In this document: piece by piece, positions 38,001 through 45,469 of the stretch | How positions within the stretch are numbered: position 1 is the stretch's first letter | Layout of the letters: each line of letters starts with the position of its first letter | Assembly (NCBI GenBank): GCA_965221505.1 | Contig: CBDCSI010000001.1 | Location: 1 to 64,000 of the forward strand | Reading direction: 5' to 3' | DNA length: 64,000 nucleotides | Source: CAZPXZ01 sp965221505 | GTDB lineage: Bacteria; Pseudomonadota; Alphaproteobacteria; Rhodobacterales; CAZPXZ01 | The notes under the pieces: model-generated | Told to the model about the DNA's origin: nothing | What the model saw: the letters and a program-made list of their open reading frames with translations, nothing else | The model's database searches: none | Program-made: the position numbers and the translations under genes

Positions 38001-41000
38001 CTCGCGGTTCCGGCGGCGCCGAGCGGCCTCGTCGCAGAGGCCGCGAACGCGCGATTGGCGCTTCGCTGGACACTGCCGACCAACGCCAGCGAGATCGACA
38101 AGCTGCAACTGCGCTGGAAGACCAGCGCCTCGCTGCCCTTCGTCGACAGCGACGCCTGGGGCGACCTCGCCGCCATGGCGACCGACCATACGGTGACGGG
38201 CCTGACCAACGACACCGCCTACAGCTTCGAGTTGCGCGCGGTCAACACGGCCGGCGCCGGCCTGGCGGCGAGCGTCGCCGGCACGCCGGTGCCGGTTCCG
38301 GAAGCGCCGACCGGCCTCGCGGCGGCGGCGGGCGACACGCAGGCGGTCCTCACCTGGACCGATCCGGGCGACAGCGGCATCACCGGCTATCAGTCGCGCC
38401 ACAAGGCGGGCGGGAGCTTCGACGACGGCGACGGCAACCTGTGGACAAACGTCGCCGGGAGCGGCGCCTCGACCGTCGCTCACACCGTGACCGGGCTCAC
38501 CAACGGAACCGCCTACGTCTTCCAGGTCCGGGCCGTGAACGCGCGCGGTTCGGGCCTCTCCTCCGTTGCGGTTACGGTCACGCCCGTCTTGCCGGTCCCG
38601 GCGGCGCCGAGCGACCTCAGCGCGGAAGCGCGCCGCGAATACGTCGTGCTCCGCTGGCAACTGCCGACCAACGCGAGCGAGATCGACAAGCTGCAGTTGC
38701 GCTGGAAGGCGAGCGCCTCGCTGCCCTTCGCCGCCGGCGACGCCTGGGCCGATCTCGCCGCCACGGCGACCGAGCATACGGTGACGGGCCTCTCCAACGA
38801 CGTCGCCTACAGCTTCGAGTTGCGCGCGGTCAATACGGCCGGCGCCGGCGCGGCGGCCACCGTCGCCGGAACGCCGGTGCCCGTGCCGGACGTGCCGACC
38901 GGCCTCGCGGCGGCGGCGGGCGACACGCAGGCGACGCTCGCCTGGACCGATCCGGGCGACAGCGGCATCACCGGCTATCAGTGGCGCCACAAGGCGGGAA
39001 CGACCTTCTCCGCGAGCGACGACGGCCTGTGGACGAGTATCGCCGGCAGCGGCGCTTCCACCGTCGGCCACACGGCGACCGGGCTCGCCAACGGCACCGC
39101 CTACGTCTTCCAGATCCGGGCCGCGAACGCGCGCGGGTCGGGCGACGCATCCAGCGCGGTGACGGCCACGCCGAAGTTGGCGGCGCCGACGGCGCCGACG
39201 GAATTCGGCGCGGAGCGCGGTAACGGTTTCGTCGCGCTTCGCTGGAGTCTGCCGACCAATACGAGCGAGATCGACAAGCTGCAGCTGCGCTGGAAGGCGA
39301 GCGCGTCGCTTCCCTTCGTCCACGGCGACGCCTGGGTCGACCTCGCCGGCGCGGCGACGAGTCACGCCGTGACGGGCCTCGCGAACGGCACCGGCTACGG
39401 CTTCCAGCTCAGAGCGGTCAACGCGGCCGGCGTCGGCCCGGCGGCCGGCGTCGCCGGAACGCCGGCTTCCGTGCCGGACGCGCCGACCGGGCTCCGCGCG
39501 AGCGTCGGCGACGGCCGGGTGACGCTCGACTGGAGCCGTTCTTCCGACGCGACGATCGCCCGCTACGAGCTGCGCCACGGCCCGGCTTCGAGCCTCGGGT
39601 CGGGCGACGCCTGGACCGGGCTCGACGGCCTGGTGACGAGCCAGACGGTGACGGGCCTCGCCAACGGCGTCGCCCGCCATTTCGAGCTGCGGGCGGTCAA
39701 CGGGCAGGGCGCCGGTCCGACGTCCCGTGTCGCCGCGACGCCGCAGGACCTCGCGCCCTCCTTCGGCGGGGCGACCGTCGCGAACCAGGATTACGAGCAA
39801 TATCGCGCGGTCGCGCCGCTGCATCTGCCGACGGCGGCGGGCGGCGACCGCCCGCTGACCTACTCGATCGCTCCCGCGCTGCCGGCGGGCCTGACGCTGG
39901 ACGGCGTCGCGCTCCGCATCGTCGGCGCGCCGACCGCAACGCAGGACTGGACCGCCTACAGCCTCTCGGCGACCGACGCCGACGGCGACGTCGCGACGAC
40001 CGCTTTCCAGATCCGGGTCGCATATGACGGCCCGCCGGCGCCTGCGTATTTCACTGCCACGCCGGGCGCGGGCCAGGTGGCGCTGACCTGGGAACATCAG
40101 GCGGACGGCAATCTCACGGGGTATAGCCTCCACTACCAGAAGGGATCGGCGATACAGGACGGCACGGCGACCCAAATCGACCTGGGCGCGGTGACCGCCC
40201 ATACGGTGACCGGCCTCGACGACGGCGCCGAATACGCGTTTCGGCTCCGGCAGAAGCTGACCCAGGGACTGGACGCCCTGACGTCGGAAACGATCGTCGC
40301 CACCCCGGGCGTGGGACCGGGCGGCGGGCCGAGCGGATTGACGGCGACGGCGGGCGACGGGCAGGTCGAGTTGTCCTGGAACGGGATCTCGTACGTGACG
40401 CGCTGGGACTATCGGAAGCGCTCCGGCGGCGGCGCCTTCGGGGCCTGGAAGGCCATACCTTGGAGCAGAAGCGGGACCACCCGGCACGTCGTCGACGGCC
40501 TCGCCAACGGCGTCGCCTACGACTTCCAGTTGCGGGCGACGCGCGTCCGTTCGGTGTTTGCCGTCTCGAGCGTCGTCTCGGCGACGCCGGCGCAGACCGC
40601 CACCGTCGGAAACGGCGCCCCCAGGCTCGAAGGGGAGGGGCTCGGTCCCAGCGGAATCGTTCTGAAGGCCAACGCGCCCTATGCGAATCTCAGACTGGTG
40701 AGGGCGTTTTCGGATCCGGACGGCGACGCGCTTACGTTCGACGTGGCGGCGAACCCGGCGCAGGCGAACCTGGACGTGCGGATCAGGAGCCTCTACGCCG
40801 GTCCATGGTACGGGGAGCAATATTACCTGAGCATGGCGGCGACCGGCCCGGTGGAGAGGACGACCGTGACCGTGACGGCGACGGATCCCGGCGGGCTCTC
40901 GGTCTCGGACACCGTCATGCTGTCGACGACGAACCGAAAGCCGGCCGTCAGGACGCCGCCCTATCCGGATCGGACCGTGGCGCTCGGCGGTACGCTGCGC

Positions 41001-44000
41001 ATCCGGGCGACCGATCTCTTCGTCGACGAGGACGAAGACGACGACCTGTTCCTCCACACCGCATACAGCGCCACGGGAACGTTCGGCGTGTGGCCCGTCG
41101 GCGACCCGGCACCGCAATATCGCGAGTTGGATCTGGTTGTCGACGTCGTGGGCGAGGACGTCGTCACGGTGGAAGCGTGGGACGTCTTCGGCGCCGTTGC
41201 GCTCGACAGCTTCAAGCTCACCGTCGTCGGGCCGCCCGACGCGCCGACCGGACTGGCGGCGACGGCGGGCGACGGGCGGGCGACCCTGACCTGGACCGAT
41301 CCGGGCGACGGCGACATTACCGGCTACCAGTTGCGCCACAAGGCGGGTGCGAGCTTCGCCGACGGCGACGACGGCCTGTGGACGGACGTCGCCGGCAGCG
41401 GGGCTTCCACTGCCGACCACACCGTGACCGGGCTCGCCAACGCGACGCAGCACGTCTTCCAGATCCGCGCCGTGATTACGGGCGTCGCGGGCGACGCCTC
41501 CGGCGCCGTCACGGCAACGCCGGCGTTGACGGCGCCGGCGGCGCCGAGCGGGCTGAGCGCGGCGCCGGGGGACGGGAAGCTGGCGCTCGGCTGGGAACTG
41601 CCGACCAATACGAGCGCGATCGACAAGCTGCAGCTGCGCTGGAAGGCGAGCGCGTCGCTACCCTTCGCCGCCAGCGACGCCTGGGGCGATCTCGCCGCCA
41701 CGGCGACGAGCCACACGGTGACGGGCCTCGCGAACGGCACGGCCTACAGCTTCGAGCTGCGCGCGGTCAACACGGCCGGCACCGGTCCGGCGGTCGGCGC
41801 CGCCGGCACGCCGCAGGATCTCGCGCCCTCCTTCGGCCAGGCGACCGTCGCCGACCGGGGCTACATCGCGGGCTCGGCGATCTCCGCGCTCGCGCTGCCG
41901 CCGGCGACCGGCGGCAACGGCCCGGTCGCCTACGCGCTGACGCCCGCCTTGCCCGCCGGCCTCGCCCTCGACTCGGCGGCGCGCACCGTGAGCGGGACGC
42001 CGACGGCGGCGCAGGCGGCGACGACCTACAGCTGGACCGCGACCGACGCCGACGGGGACAGCGCGGCGCTTACCTTCGCCGTCGCCGTGCAGGCTGACGC
42101 CAGACCGTCCTTCGGCGCAGCCGCGATCGCGAACCAGGACTACGAGCCGTATTACGCCGTCGCCGCGCTGAACCTGCCGTCGGCGAGCGGCGGTAACGGG
42201 ACGCTCGCCTACAGCCTCACCCCCGCCCTGCCGGCGGGACTGACCCTGGACGCCGACTCGCGAACCGTCTCCGGCACGCCGACGGCGGCGCAGGACGCGA
42301 CGACCTACAGCTGGGCGGCGACCGACGCCGACGGCGACACGGTCGCGCTCGTCTTTACCGTCGCCGCAACCTACGGACGTCCGGCCCAGCCCGCCGGCTT
42401 CGCCGCCTCGGGCGGCGACGGTCAGGCGACGCTCTCCTGGAACGAACCCGGCGACGCCAACGTCACCGGCTACCGGTTGCGATACAAGCAGGGGACGGCC
42501 TTCGCCGACGGCGACGCCTGGACCGCCGTCGCCGGCAGCGGGGCTTCCACGACCAGCCACGTCGTGACCGGCCTGCAGAACGGCTCCCAATACGTATTCC
42601 AGATTCGCGCAGTGGCCGGCAGCGCCGAGAGCCTGCCCTCCGCCGTCGTCGACGCGACGCCCGACATGCCGGCGCCTGCGCTCTCGGCGACGCCGGGCGC
42701 GGGCAGGGCGACGCTCGCCTGGTCGGCGATCTCCCAGGCCGGCAAATGGCAGTATCGCCAGCGGCAGGGCGAGGGCGCCTGGGGCGCCTGGACGGACGTC
42801 GCCGGCAGCGGGGCATCCACGACCGGCCATGTGGTGACCGGCCTCGCCGATCGCACGGCCTACGGCTTCCGGGTGCGCGCCGTGCTGTCGGGCGTGCCCG
42901 GAGCCGCGTCGAACGAGGCGACCGCGACGCCCCGGCAGGCCGTCAGCGTTTCGGGTTCGGTCGCCGACCTGACCCTGGAGGAATATCGGCCGATGACGCC
43001 GCTGGTGCTGCCGGAGGGCGCAGGCGGCATCCTGCCGCTGCGCTATGCGCTCACCCCGGACCTGCCTGCAGGCCTGACGCTCGACCTCGACACGCGGACG
43101 ATCTCCGGCACGCTGAAGCAGGAGCTGGCGCAGACCACGTACAGCTGGACGGTGACCGACGCCGACAGCGACGGCGCGACGCTCAGCTTCGCCATGAGCT
43201 CGCACTACGTCGGCCCCGGCAAGCCGACCGGCCTCACCGCCACGCCGGGCGACGGTCAGGTGTCGCTCGCCTGGGACGACCCCGGCGACCCGAATATCCT
43301 GAGATACGCGCTCTTCCACAACAAGGGATCGAATCCGGTCGGGACTGGGCTGCCCCTCCTGCTCGCCGCCGACGCGACCTCCCATACGGTCACCGGCCTC
43401 GACAACGGGGACCAGTACGCCTTCAAGGTCGTGCCGGTCTCGCATCTGACCAGCAACGTCTTCGAAACCGTGACCGCGACGCCCAACGTTCCGCCGGCGA
43501 AACCGGCCGCGATCGCGGCGGCGGCCGACGACGGGCAGGTCGCGCTGGAGTGGTCGGCGATCGCCGGGGTCACCGACTGGCAGGTGCAGCGGCGCCAGGG
43601 CGGGGGCGCATGGGGCGAATGGCAGGACGTCGCCGGCAGCAGCGACGTCACCACGCGCCATACGGTGACCGGGCTGACCAACGGCGTCGCCTACGGGTTC
43701 CGGGTGCGCGCGCGGCTGACCGGCGTGCCCGGCGCGGCGTCGAACGAGGCGACGGCTACCCCGACGACCGACCCGGCGCCCAGCTTCGGGATCGCCATGA
43801 TCGCGAACCAGGTCTATACGCAAGGGACAGCGATCGCGGCGCTGGTCTTGCCGGAAGCGACGGGCGGCAACGGGACGATAAGCTACGGGCTGCTGCCGAT
43901 CCTGCCTGCCGGCGTGACGCTCGCGGTGGCGACGCGCACCTTGAGCGGCACGCCGACGGTGACGCAGGGCGCGACCACCTACAAGTGGTTCGCGACCGAT

Positions 44001-45446
44001 ACGGACGGAGACCCTGCGAGCCTGAGTTTTACCATCGAGGTGGTGGCGTCCGGCGGCGGCGGCAATGCGGCCTCGCGCGAGGCGTTCGGGAAGAGCCTGG
44101 CGGGTCTGGCGGCGAAGACGCTGGGACAGGCGCGAGCGACCGTCGGCGCACGGCTGCAGGCCGCGCCCGGATCGTCGAACCTGACGGTGGCCGGGCAGCG
44201 GGTCCAGTTCGGCCCGGCGGCGGACGCGACGGGCGAGCTCGACTGGCGCGGGCGCCGGACGGCGTTCGACCGCGACGTCGACAAGCCTGTGAGCTGGGAG
44301 GAGTTGCGTCGCGACAGCGCCTTCGAGATGTCCTTCGCCGAGGCCGGCGGGGGCCTCGAGATGACGGCCTGGGGCCGGGGCGGGCTGATGCGATTCGAGG
44401 CGGAGCAGGCCGGGATCGGGCATCGCAGCGAGATGGAGACCGGCTGGCTCGGCATGGACGCGCGCTTCGGCGACGGGCTCTTGATGGGCTTTGCGCTCTC
44501 GCGGAGCGCCGGCGAGACGGAGTCCAGCGACGGAGCGAACTTCAGCACGGCGCTCGACGGCGCCTGGCCCTATGCGCAGGTGAAGTTCGCGAGCGGAGCG
44601 GAACTCTGGACCGTACTGGGCGCGGGCAACGGCTCGGTCGACTATCGCCCGGTCGAGGGCGCGGGCGAGCGCGAGGCGCTGGAGATGCGTCTCGCTTCTG
44701 CCGGCGGTCGCCAGCCGCTGGCCGATCTGGGCGCGCTCGACCTGGCGCTGGAGGCCGACGCCGGCTACGTCGCGCTGGAGACTGCCGGCGGCACGCGCTC
44801 GGTGATCGGCGGGCACGAGGTGCAGGTCTGGCAGGCGCGGGCGTCGCTGGAGGTCGAGCACGAAGGCTGGGGCCTCGGCGGCGGCTCGCTCGCGCCCTTC
44901 GGCTCGCTGGCCTGGCGCGGCGACGGCGGCGACTGGCGGGAAGGCTCCGGCGTGGAGGCAGGGTTCGGCGCGCGGCTGTCGTCGCCGGATTCGCGCTTCG
45001 CGCTGGAGGCCGAGGGCCGCCGTCTGTCGCTCTCTTCCGGGGCCGACTACGGCGGGACGGGGGCGAGCCTGACGGCCGGTGTCGAGCCGGCCGAGAACGG
45101 CGCGGGCCTCTCCTGGTCGGCGAGCCTCGCGACCGGGATGCGCGCAGACGGCGCGTCGACGCTGGCGGGCGATCTCGACTACGGCGAGTCCGGCTTCGGC
45201 GACGACGATCGGACGGCGCTGGAAATGGAAGCCCGCTACGGCTTCCGATTGCCCGCCACGTACGACCTGCTCTCGCCGCTCCTGCGCCTTACGGAGGAGA
45301 CCGGCGCCCGGCGGAGCGTGGAAGCGGGCGTCGCCTTCCAGGCCGCCAGGGGTCGCGTCGATCTCGAACTGACCGGCGGCCACGAAGCTCGGGCCGATTC
45401 CGCCGACGACAATCGTATCCGGCTCGACCTCCGCCTCGACTTCTGA
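26067..45446 (+). CDS. Giant Fn3/He_PIG-repeat autotransporter (6459 aa)
   Basis: One uninterrupted frame. The start is the ATG behind AGAAGGG (MFGESLAWSFRVLRLIG), followed by a hydrophobic stretch and PADAQN, a Sec signal peptide cleaved near residue 37. The passenger alternates four DPDGD-rich Ig/cadherin-like blocks (near 26.2, 27.4, 29.2 and 40.6 kb; NxAPT...DPDGD...TTVTVTATDP), about 42 Fn3-like domains (PTGL...DxQ-TLSW...HTVTGLTNGTAY-F-VRAVN) and about 11 He_PIG-like domains (LPAATGGNG...LTPALPAGL...SGTPTAAQ). After a helical linker (AREAFGKSLAGLAAKTL), the last 375 residues alternate short amphipathic strands and end RLDLRLDF with terminal Phe, an outer-membrane autotransporter barrel. 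The likely role is a surface adhesin or matrix fibre. DPDGD loops suggest calcium binding. No protease or other catalytic motif seen. Possibly linked to host or surface attachment. Confidence 0.9.
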   Translation: MFGESLAWSFRVLRLIGITAFAVPLLLVTIAAPADAQNRAPTFKPGNLFDRILSGSYIQTRLSNSFSDPDGDTLSYSWTANPAQTNLDVRIETGVSPVFPNEFYLRFRATGSVGRTTVTVTATDPDGLQASGSFRLTTINSVPTAKDPPYPDQTLAVGNKLTIKATEMFADADGDELFFEFGSPSEIGGGNLIAVDHSEADGIWPRFRKITLTGKSTGEATITLSGEDSFRTNGSDSFKLTVIAKAAKPAGFTVTSGDGQAVLAWADPSDSGIVKYQQRYKAGSSFSASDDSLWSDIAGSGASTTGHTVTGLTNGTEYVFQIRAVNAGGVGVLSDEAVLRLGAPLQPGGFRLVGGNAQVALSWNDPSDATVTKYQLRYKAGTSFSASDAWSDIAGSGATTTAHTVTGLTNDTTYAFQVRAVNANGAGPASETRTMLPRASNQAPTLYGSGIFNYPNNEYPAVVVGGSFAGRRLMGNYGGGFTDPDGDALTFTWSTNPAQANLEARVETLPGQESLGPYFRYRATGPVARTTLTVTGTDPYGLSVSESVYVTSTNSRPTAKNPPYPDQTLAIGNTLIVVATDLFVDPDGDEVRFVPTSRSGDGFTLVQTSLGDEINPYTLTGETAGTGTISIQGEDVFAATKWDSFQLTVIAAAATPTGLAAAAGDTQVTLSWTDPGDSGITKYQSRHKAGTSFADGDDSLWTDVAGSGASTTSHTVTGLANGTAYVFQVRTANAGGPGGASGAVTATPALAIPAAPGDLDAEFGDGHVALRWKLPTNTSEIDKVQLRWKASASLPFTASDAWTDLAATATDRTVTGLTNDTAYSFELRATNTAGAGAAATAAGTPAAVPEAPTGLAVAAGDGYVTLSWDDPSDSEITKYQLRYKAGASFSAGDGSLWTDVSGSGAGTTSLTATVPTAGTAYVFQIRAANAAGVGLRSEAARLYPSAPPTGFRAVGGDGEAALTWKHPADDNITKYQLRYKAGTSLSASDAWTDIAGSGASTVSHTVTGLTNDTVYAFQIRAATAHGAGQPSETRTVKPSVMNQAPHIRVGSAFSAVAVIELSEGLHYADNRLTGPNGDFVDPDGDDLTFAWTANPPREHLDVRIENLIYSGNSDPEPVLRYRMTGPVEKTTVTVTATDPGGLQASFSVWMLSKSASNSAPNVKTSPYPDRVLAVGNKLTVKATDVFVDPDGDEPLFRKTSPGDSAKPGPYQKVAYEFGASKRSNVTPNTNELYGTVTFTAKAKGDATVTLEGADIFDPDSSTTDSFEIAVVARAATPTGLETTTSDGHAVLTWNDPGDSGITKFQSRHKVGTGFADGDDGLWTDVPGSGASTVSHTVTGLANGTTHVFQIRAVNAGGPGTASATAIAVPALTIPAAPTGLVATAGHGQVALGWSLPTNTSEIDDVQLRWKASASLPFDASDAWVDLAATATSRTVTGLTNGTAYSFELRAVNTAGVGPAASAAATPTAVPAPAAPTGLAAAAGDAQAALTWSDPSDGNIARYQSRHKAGTGFSSGDDGLWADIAGSGTSTVSHTVTGLANATQHVFQIRAVTAGGPGPASAAVTATPALAIPAAPTGLGAATGDGQVALGWTLPTNASAIDKVQLRWKTSASLPFGVGDAWVDLAAAATSHTVTGLTNGTAYSFELRAVNAADAGPAASAAATPQDLAPSFGLASVADRSYVDGSAIAALALPAATGGNVPLSYALTPALPAGLALDTATRTVSGTPTAAQAATSYSWTATDADGDSVTLSFSVAVEADAKPAFGGASIANQDYEPHYAVVALALPAATGGNGTLAYSLTPALPAGLSLDAATRTVSGTPTAAQGATVYRWTATDADGDTATIDFSLAATYGRPAAPAGFAAQAGDTEVTLSWNDPGDGNVTGYRLRHKAGGSFDASDDSLWTDIAGSGASTVGHSVTGLANGTAYVFEIRAVNAGGPGAASGAATATPALAIPAAPTGLSAEVGDGRLVLRWTLPTNASEIDKLQLRWKVSASLPFDAGDAWTDLAATATSHTVTGLTNDVARSFELRAVNTAGAGAAATAAGTPAAVPAAPTGLAVAAGDGHVTLSWDDPSDSAITKYQLRHKAGTDFADGDDNLWTDVSGSGAATTSLTVTVPTAGIAYVFQIRAANAVGVGPRSQAARLSPSAPPTGFQAVGGDGEATLTWNDPGDSGIVRYQSRHKAGTGFADGDDGLWTDVSGSGASTVSHTVTGLTNGTTHVFQIRAVNAGGPGVASATAIAVLAQTAPAAPTGLAATAGHGQVALGWTLPTNTSAIDKVQLRWKASASLPFDASDAWVDLAATATSRTVTGLTNGTAYSFELRAVNTVGVGPAASAAATPTAVPAPAAPTGLAAAAGDAQATLTWNDPSDGDIAKYQSRHKAGTGFSAGDDGLWTDVAGSGASTVSHTVTGLANGTTHVFQIRAVTAGGSGPASGTATATPALAIPAAPTGFVAATGIGRAALGWTLPTNASAIDKLQLRWKTSASLPFDASDAWVDLAAAATSHTVTGLLNGTAYSFELRAVNAAGAGPAASAAATPQDLAPSFGQSSVADRIYVEGSAIAALALPAATGGNVPLSYALTPALPAGLALDSATRTVSGTPTAVEAATTYSWTVTDADGDSATLSFAVAVQADALPSFGHAAIASQEYKLHYTIATLTLPQASGGNGALAYSLSPALPAGLALDSAARTVSGAPTAAQGATVYNWIATDANGDTATLAFAVAVGAADAHPAAPAGFAAAVGDGRVTLSWSASADTRITGYQLRHKQGTSFSASDAWTDIAGSGASTAGHVVTGLQNDNRYVFQIRAVAGSVEGVPSAAAAATPVPPPVKPTGLTATVGNAQVTLSWDDPSNATVTRYELRHTSAASFGANDAWSAIPGSGAATTDRTVAGLANGVARRFQIRAVNAVGPGPASDEVTATPQDLAPTFGANSTLTVSAEQLRPLDQSLPLATGGDGPLTYSFTADLPAGLTFDSAAHRIAGAPTATQSATSYSFKATDADGDSATATVTIQVEYKGPPLPANFTVTPGDGQVTLSWVPVQHEHIDGYNILYNKGSSIDFDFAAHATVNDTVTSFTATGLDNGDQYVFRFVPVQSEIGLKYLYYDVTATPSAAPGQPGGVAAAAGDRRVELSWNAIATASRWDYRQQAAGGAFGAWRAIPDSGSASTGYRVTGLTNGTAYGFQVRAVTGYTATAASGTVTATPAAGPPGAVTSLAATASVGAVGLTWSLPTNTDDIDKLQVRWKRTSALPFTASDAWTDLAADATRVRATGLTDGAAYSFAVRAVNGDGAGAVATVAATPQSHAPAAPTGLTATAGLSAATLAWDDPLDATVTGYELRYTDAASFGAGDTWSAIPGSGSTTTGHTVAGLDVRTVWRFQVRAVNGSGASASAEASATLKDLTPYFGAATVADRSYRQWTPIAALTLPAATGGDGVTTYALTPDLPTGLALDAATRTVSGTPTAAQAATNYSWTATDADGDSTALTFAFTVVTWSPAAPAGFAAQAGDTEVTLSWNDPGDASVTGYRLRHKAGGSFDPSDDSLWTDIAGSGASTTGHTVTGLSNGTAYVFEVRAVNGGGPGAASAAATATPALAVPAAPSGLVAVAADGRMALRWTLPTNASEIDKLQLRWKATASLPFAGSDAWGDLSATATDHTVTGLANDTAYSFELRAVNTAGAGLAASVAGTPLPVPDAPTGLATAAGDTQATLSWTAPGDSGITGYQSRHKAGGSFDDGDGSLWTDIAGSGASTTDHTVTGLANGTAYVFQVRAVNARGSGVASAAVTATPALAVPAAPSGLVAVAADGRMALRWTLPTNASEIDKLQLRWKATASLPFAGSDAWGDLAATATDHTVTGLTNDTAYSFELRAVNTAGAGLAASVAGTPVPIPEAPTGLAAAAGDTQATLSWTDPGDSGITKYQSRHKAGGSFDDGDGSLWTDIAGSGASTTDHTVTGLTNGTAYVFQVRAVNARGSGVASSSVTATPALAVPAAPSGLVAEAANARLALRWTLPTNASEIDKLQLRWKTSASLPFVDSDAWGDLAAMATDHTVTGLTNDTAYSFELRAVNTAGAGLAASVAGTPVPVPEAPTGLAAAAGDTQAVLTWTDPGDSGITGYQSRHKAGGSFDDGDGNLWTNVAGSGASTVAHTVTGLTNGTAYVFQVRAVNARGSGLSSVAVTVTPVLPVPAAPSDLSAEARREYVVLRWQLPTNASEIDKLQLRWKASASLPFAAGDAWADLAATATEHTVTGLSNDVAYSFELRAVNTAGAGAAATVAGTPVPVPDVPTGLAAAAGDTQATLAWTDPGDSGITGYQWRHKAGTTFSASDDGLWTSIAGSGASTVGHTATGLANGTAYVFQIRAANARGSGDASSAVTATPKLAAPTAPTEFGAERGNGFVALRWSLPTNTSEIDKLQLRWKASASLPFVHGDAWVDLAGAATSHAVTGLANGTGYGFQLRAVNAAGVGPAAGVAGTPASVPDAPTGLRASVGDGRVTLDWSRSSDATIARYELRHGPASSLGSGDAWTGLDGLVTSQTVTGLANGVARHFELRAVNGQGAGPTSRVAATPQDLAPSFGGATVANQDYEQYRAVAPLHLPTAAGGDRPLTYSIAPALPAGLTLDGVALRIVGAPTATQDWTAYSLSATDADGDVATTAFQIRVAYDGPPAPAYFTATPGAGQVALTWEHQADGNLTGYSLHYQKGSAIQDGTATQIDLGAVTAHTVTGLDDGAEYAFRLRQKLTQGLDALTSETIVATPGVGPGGGPSGLTATAGDGQVELSWNGISYVTRWDYRKRSGGGAFGAWKAIPWSRSGTTRHVVDGLANGVAYDFQLRATRVRSVFAVSSVVSATPAQTATVGNGAPRLEGEGLGPSGIVLKANAPYANLRLVRAFSDPDGDALTFDVAANPAQANLDVRIRSLYAGPWYGEQYYLSMAATGPVERTTVTVTATDPGGLSVSDTVMLSTTNRKPAVRTPPYPDRTVALGGTLRIRATDLFVDEDEDDDLFLHTAYSATGTFGVWPVGDPAPQYRELDLVVDVVGEDVVTVEAWDVFGAVALDSFKLTVVGPPDAPTGLAATAGDGRATLTWTDPGDGDITGYQLRHKAGASFADGDDGLWTDVAGSGASTADHTVTGLANATQHVFQIRAVITGVAGDASGAVTATPALTAPAAPSGLSAAPGDGKLALGWELPTNTSAIDKLQLRWKASASLPFAASDAWGDLAATATSHTVTGLANGTAYSFELRAVNTAGTGPAVGAAGTPQDLAPSFGQATVADRGYIAGSAISALALPPATGGNGPVAYALTPALPAGLALDSAARTVSGTPTAAQAATTYSWTATDADGDSAALTFAVAVQADARPSFGAAAIANQDYEPYYAVAALNLPSASGGNGTLAYSLTPALPAGLTLDADSRTVSGTPTAAQDATTYSWAATDADGDTVALVFTVAATYGRPAQPAGFAASGGDGQATLSWNEPGDANVTGYRLRYKQGTAFADGDAWTAVAGSGASTTSHVVTGLQNGSQYVFQIRAVAGSAESLPSAVVDATPDMPAPALSATPGAGRATLAWSAISQAGKWQYRQRQGEGAWGAWTDVAGSGASTTGHVVTGLADRTAYGFRVRAVLSGVPGAASNEATATPRQAVSVSGSVADLTLEEYRPMTPLVLPEGAGGILPLRYALTPDLPAGLTLDLDTRTISGTLKQELAQTTYSWTVTDADSDGATLSFAMSSHYVGPGKPTGLTATPGDGQVSLAWDDPGDPNILRYALFHNKGSNPVGTGLPLLLAADATSHTVTGLDNGDQYAFKVVPVSHLTSNVFETVTATPNVPPAKPAAIAAAADDGQVALEWSAIAGVTDWQVQRRQGGGAWGEWQDVAGSSDVTTRHTVTGLTNGVAYGFRVRARLTGVPGAASNEATATPTTDPAPSFGIAMIANQVYTQGTAIAALVLPEATGGNGTISYGLLPILPAGVTLAVATRTLSGTPTVTQGATTYKWFATDTDGDPASLSFTIEVVASGGGGNAASREAFGKSLAGLAAKTLGQARATVGARLQAAPGSSNLTVAGQRVQFGPAADATGELDWRGRRTAFDRDVDKPVSWEELRRDSAFEMSFAEAGGGLEMTAWGRGGLMRFEAEQAGIGHRSEMETGWLGMDARFGDGLLMGFALSRSAGETESSDGANFSTALDGAWPYAQVKFASGAELWTVLGAGNGSVDYRPVEGAGEREALEMRLASAGGRQPLADLGALDLALEADAGYVALETAGGTRSVIGGHEVQVWQARASLEVEHEGWGLGGGSLAPFGSLAWRGDGGDWREGSGVEAGFGARLSSPDSRFALEAEGRRLSLSSGADYGGTGASLTAGVEPAENGAGLSWSASLATGMRADGASTLAGDLDYGESGFGDDDRTALEMEARYGFRLPATYDLLSPLLRLTEETGARRSVEAGVAFQAARGRVDLELTGGHEARADSADDNRIRLDLRLDF
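29934..31620 (+). repeat. Large intragenic block, first copy (second at about 32550-34240)
   Basis: Four Fn3 and two He_PIG domains here are repeated 2616 bases (872 residues) further on. For example, GGACGGACGT at 30031 recurs at 32647 and GCCGCAGGATCTCGCGCCC at about 31055 recurs at about 33671. Similarity is high through the Fn3 part and fades in the second He_PIG domain. A related, more diverged arrangement recurs at about 41.2-42.4 kb. It indicates growth of the gene by duplication of multi-domain blocks. Confidence 0.75.
36537..39476 (+). repeat. Five tandem 588-bp units, each a pair of Fn3 domains
   Basis: Unit starts fall at 36537, 37125, 37713, 38301 and 38889, all exactly 588 bases (196 residues) apart. 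Each unit has an A-type Fn3 (APTGL..AGDTQATLSW, SRHKAGGSF, WTDIAGSGAST) and a B-type Fn3 (PSGL, TLPTNASEIDKLQLRWK, SFELRAVNTAGAG). The first two units share an identical DNA tract of about 160 bases from 36828 and 37416. Units 1-4 are the closest; unit 5 is more diverged. Absence of any length change across five units points to recent recombination-driven expansion under reading-frame selection. Confidence 0.9.
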
Positions 45447-45469
45447 AGCCGGGGCGGAGCCGCCCGGCT
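45447..45469 (+). terminator. Hairpin after the giant gene
   Basis: Immediately after the stop codon, AGCCGGGGCGG and CGCCCGGCT form a GC-rich stem with one bulged G and a four-base loop (GAGC). Only a short T-run (GGTTTAG) follows, so it may be Rho-assisted or simply an mRNA 3-prime stabiliser. Confidence 0.5.

Noticed and set aside
36537..39476. Regular 588-bp repeats as an assembly artefact or satellite
   Set aside because: Each unit differs at many positions and keeps the reading frame and Fn3 pattern, so real coding repeats are more likely, though read support should be checked.
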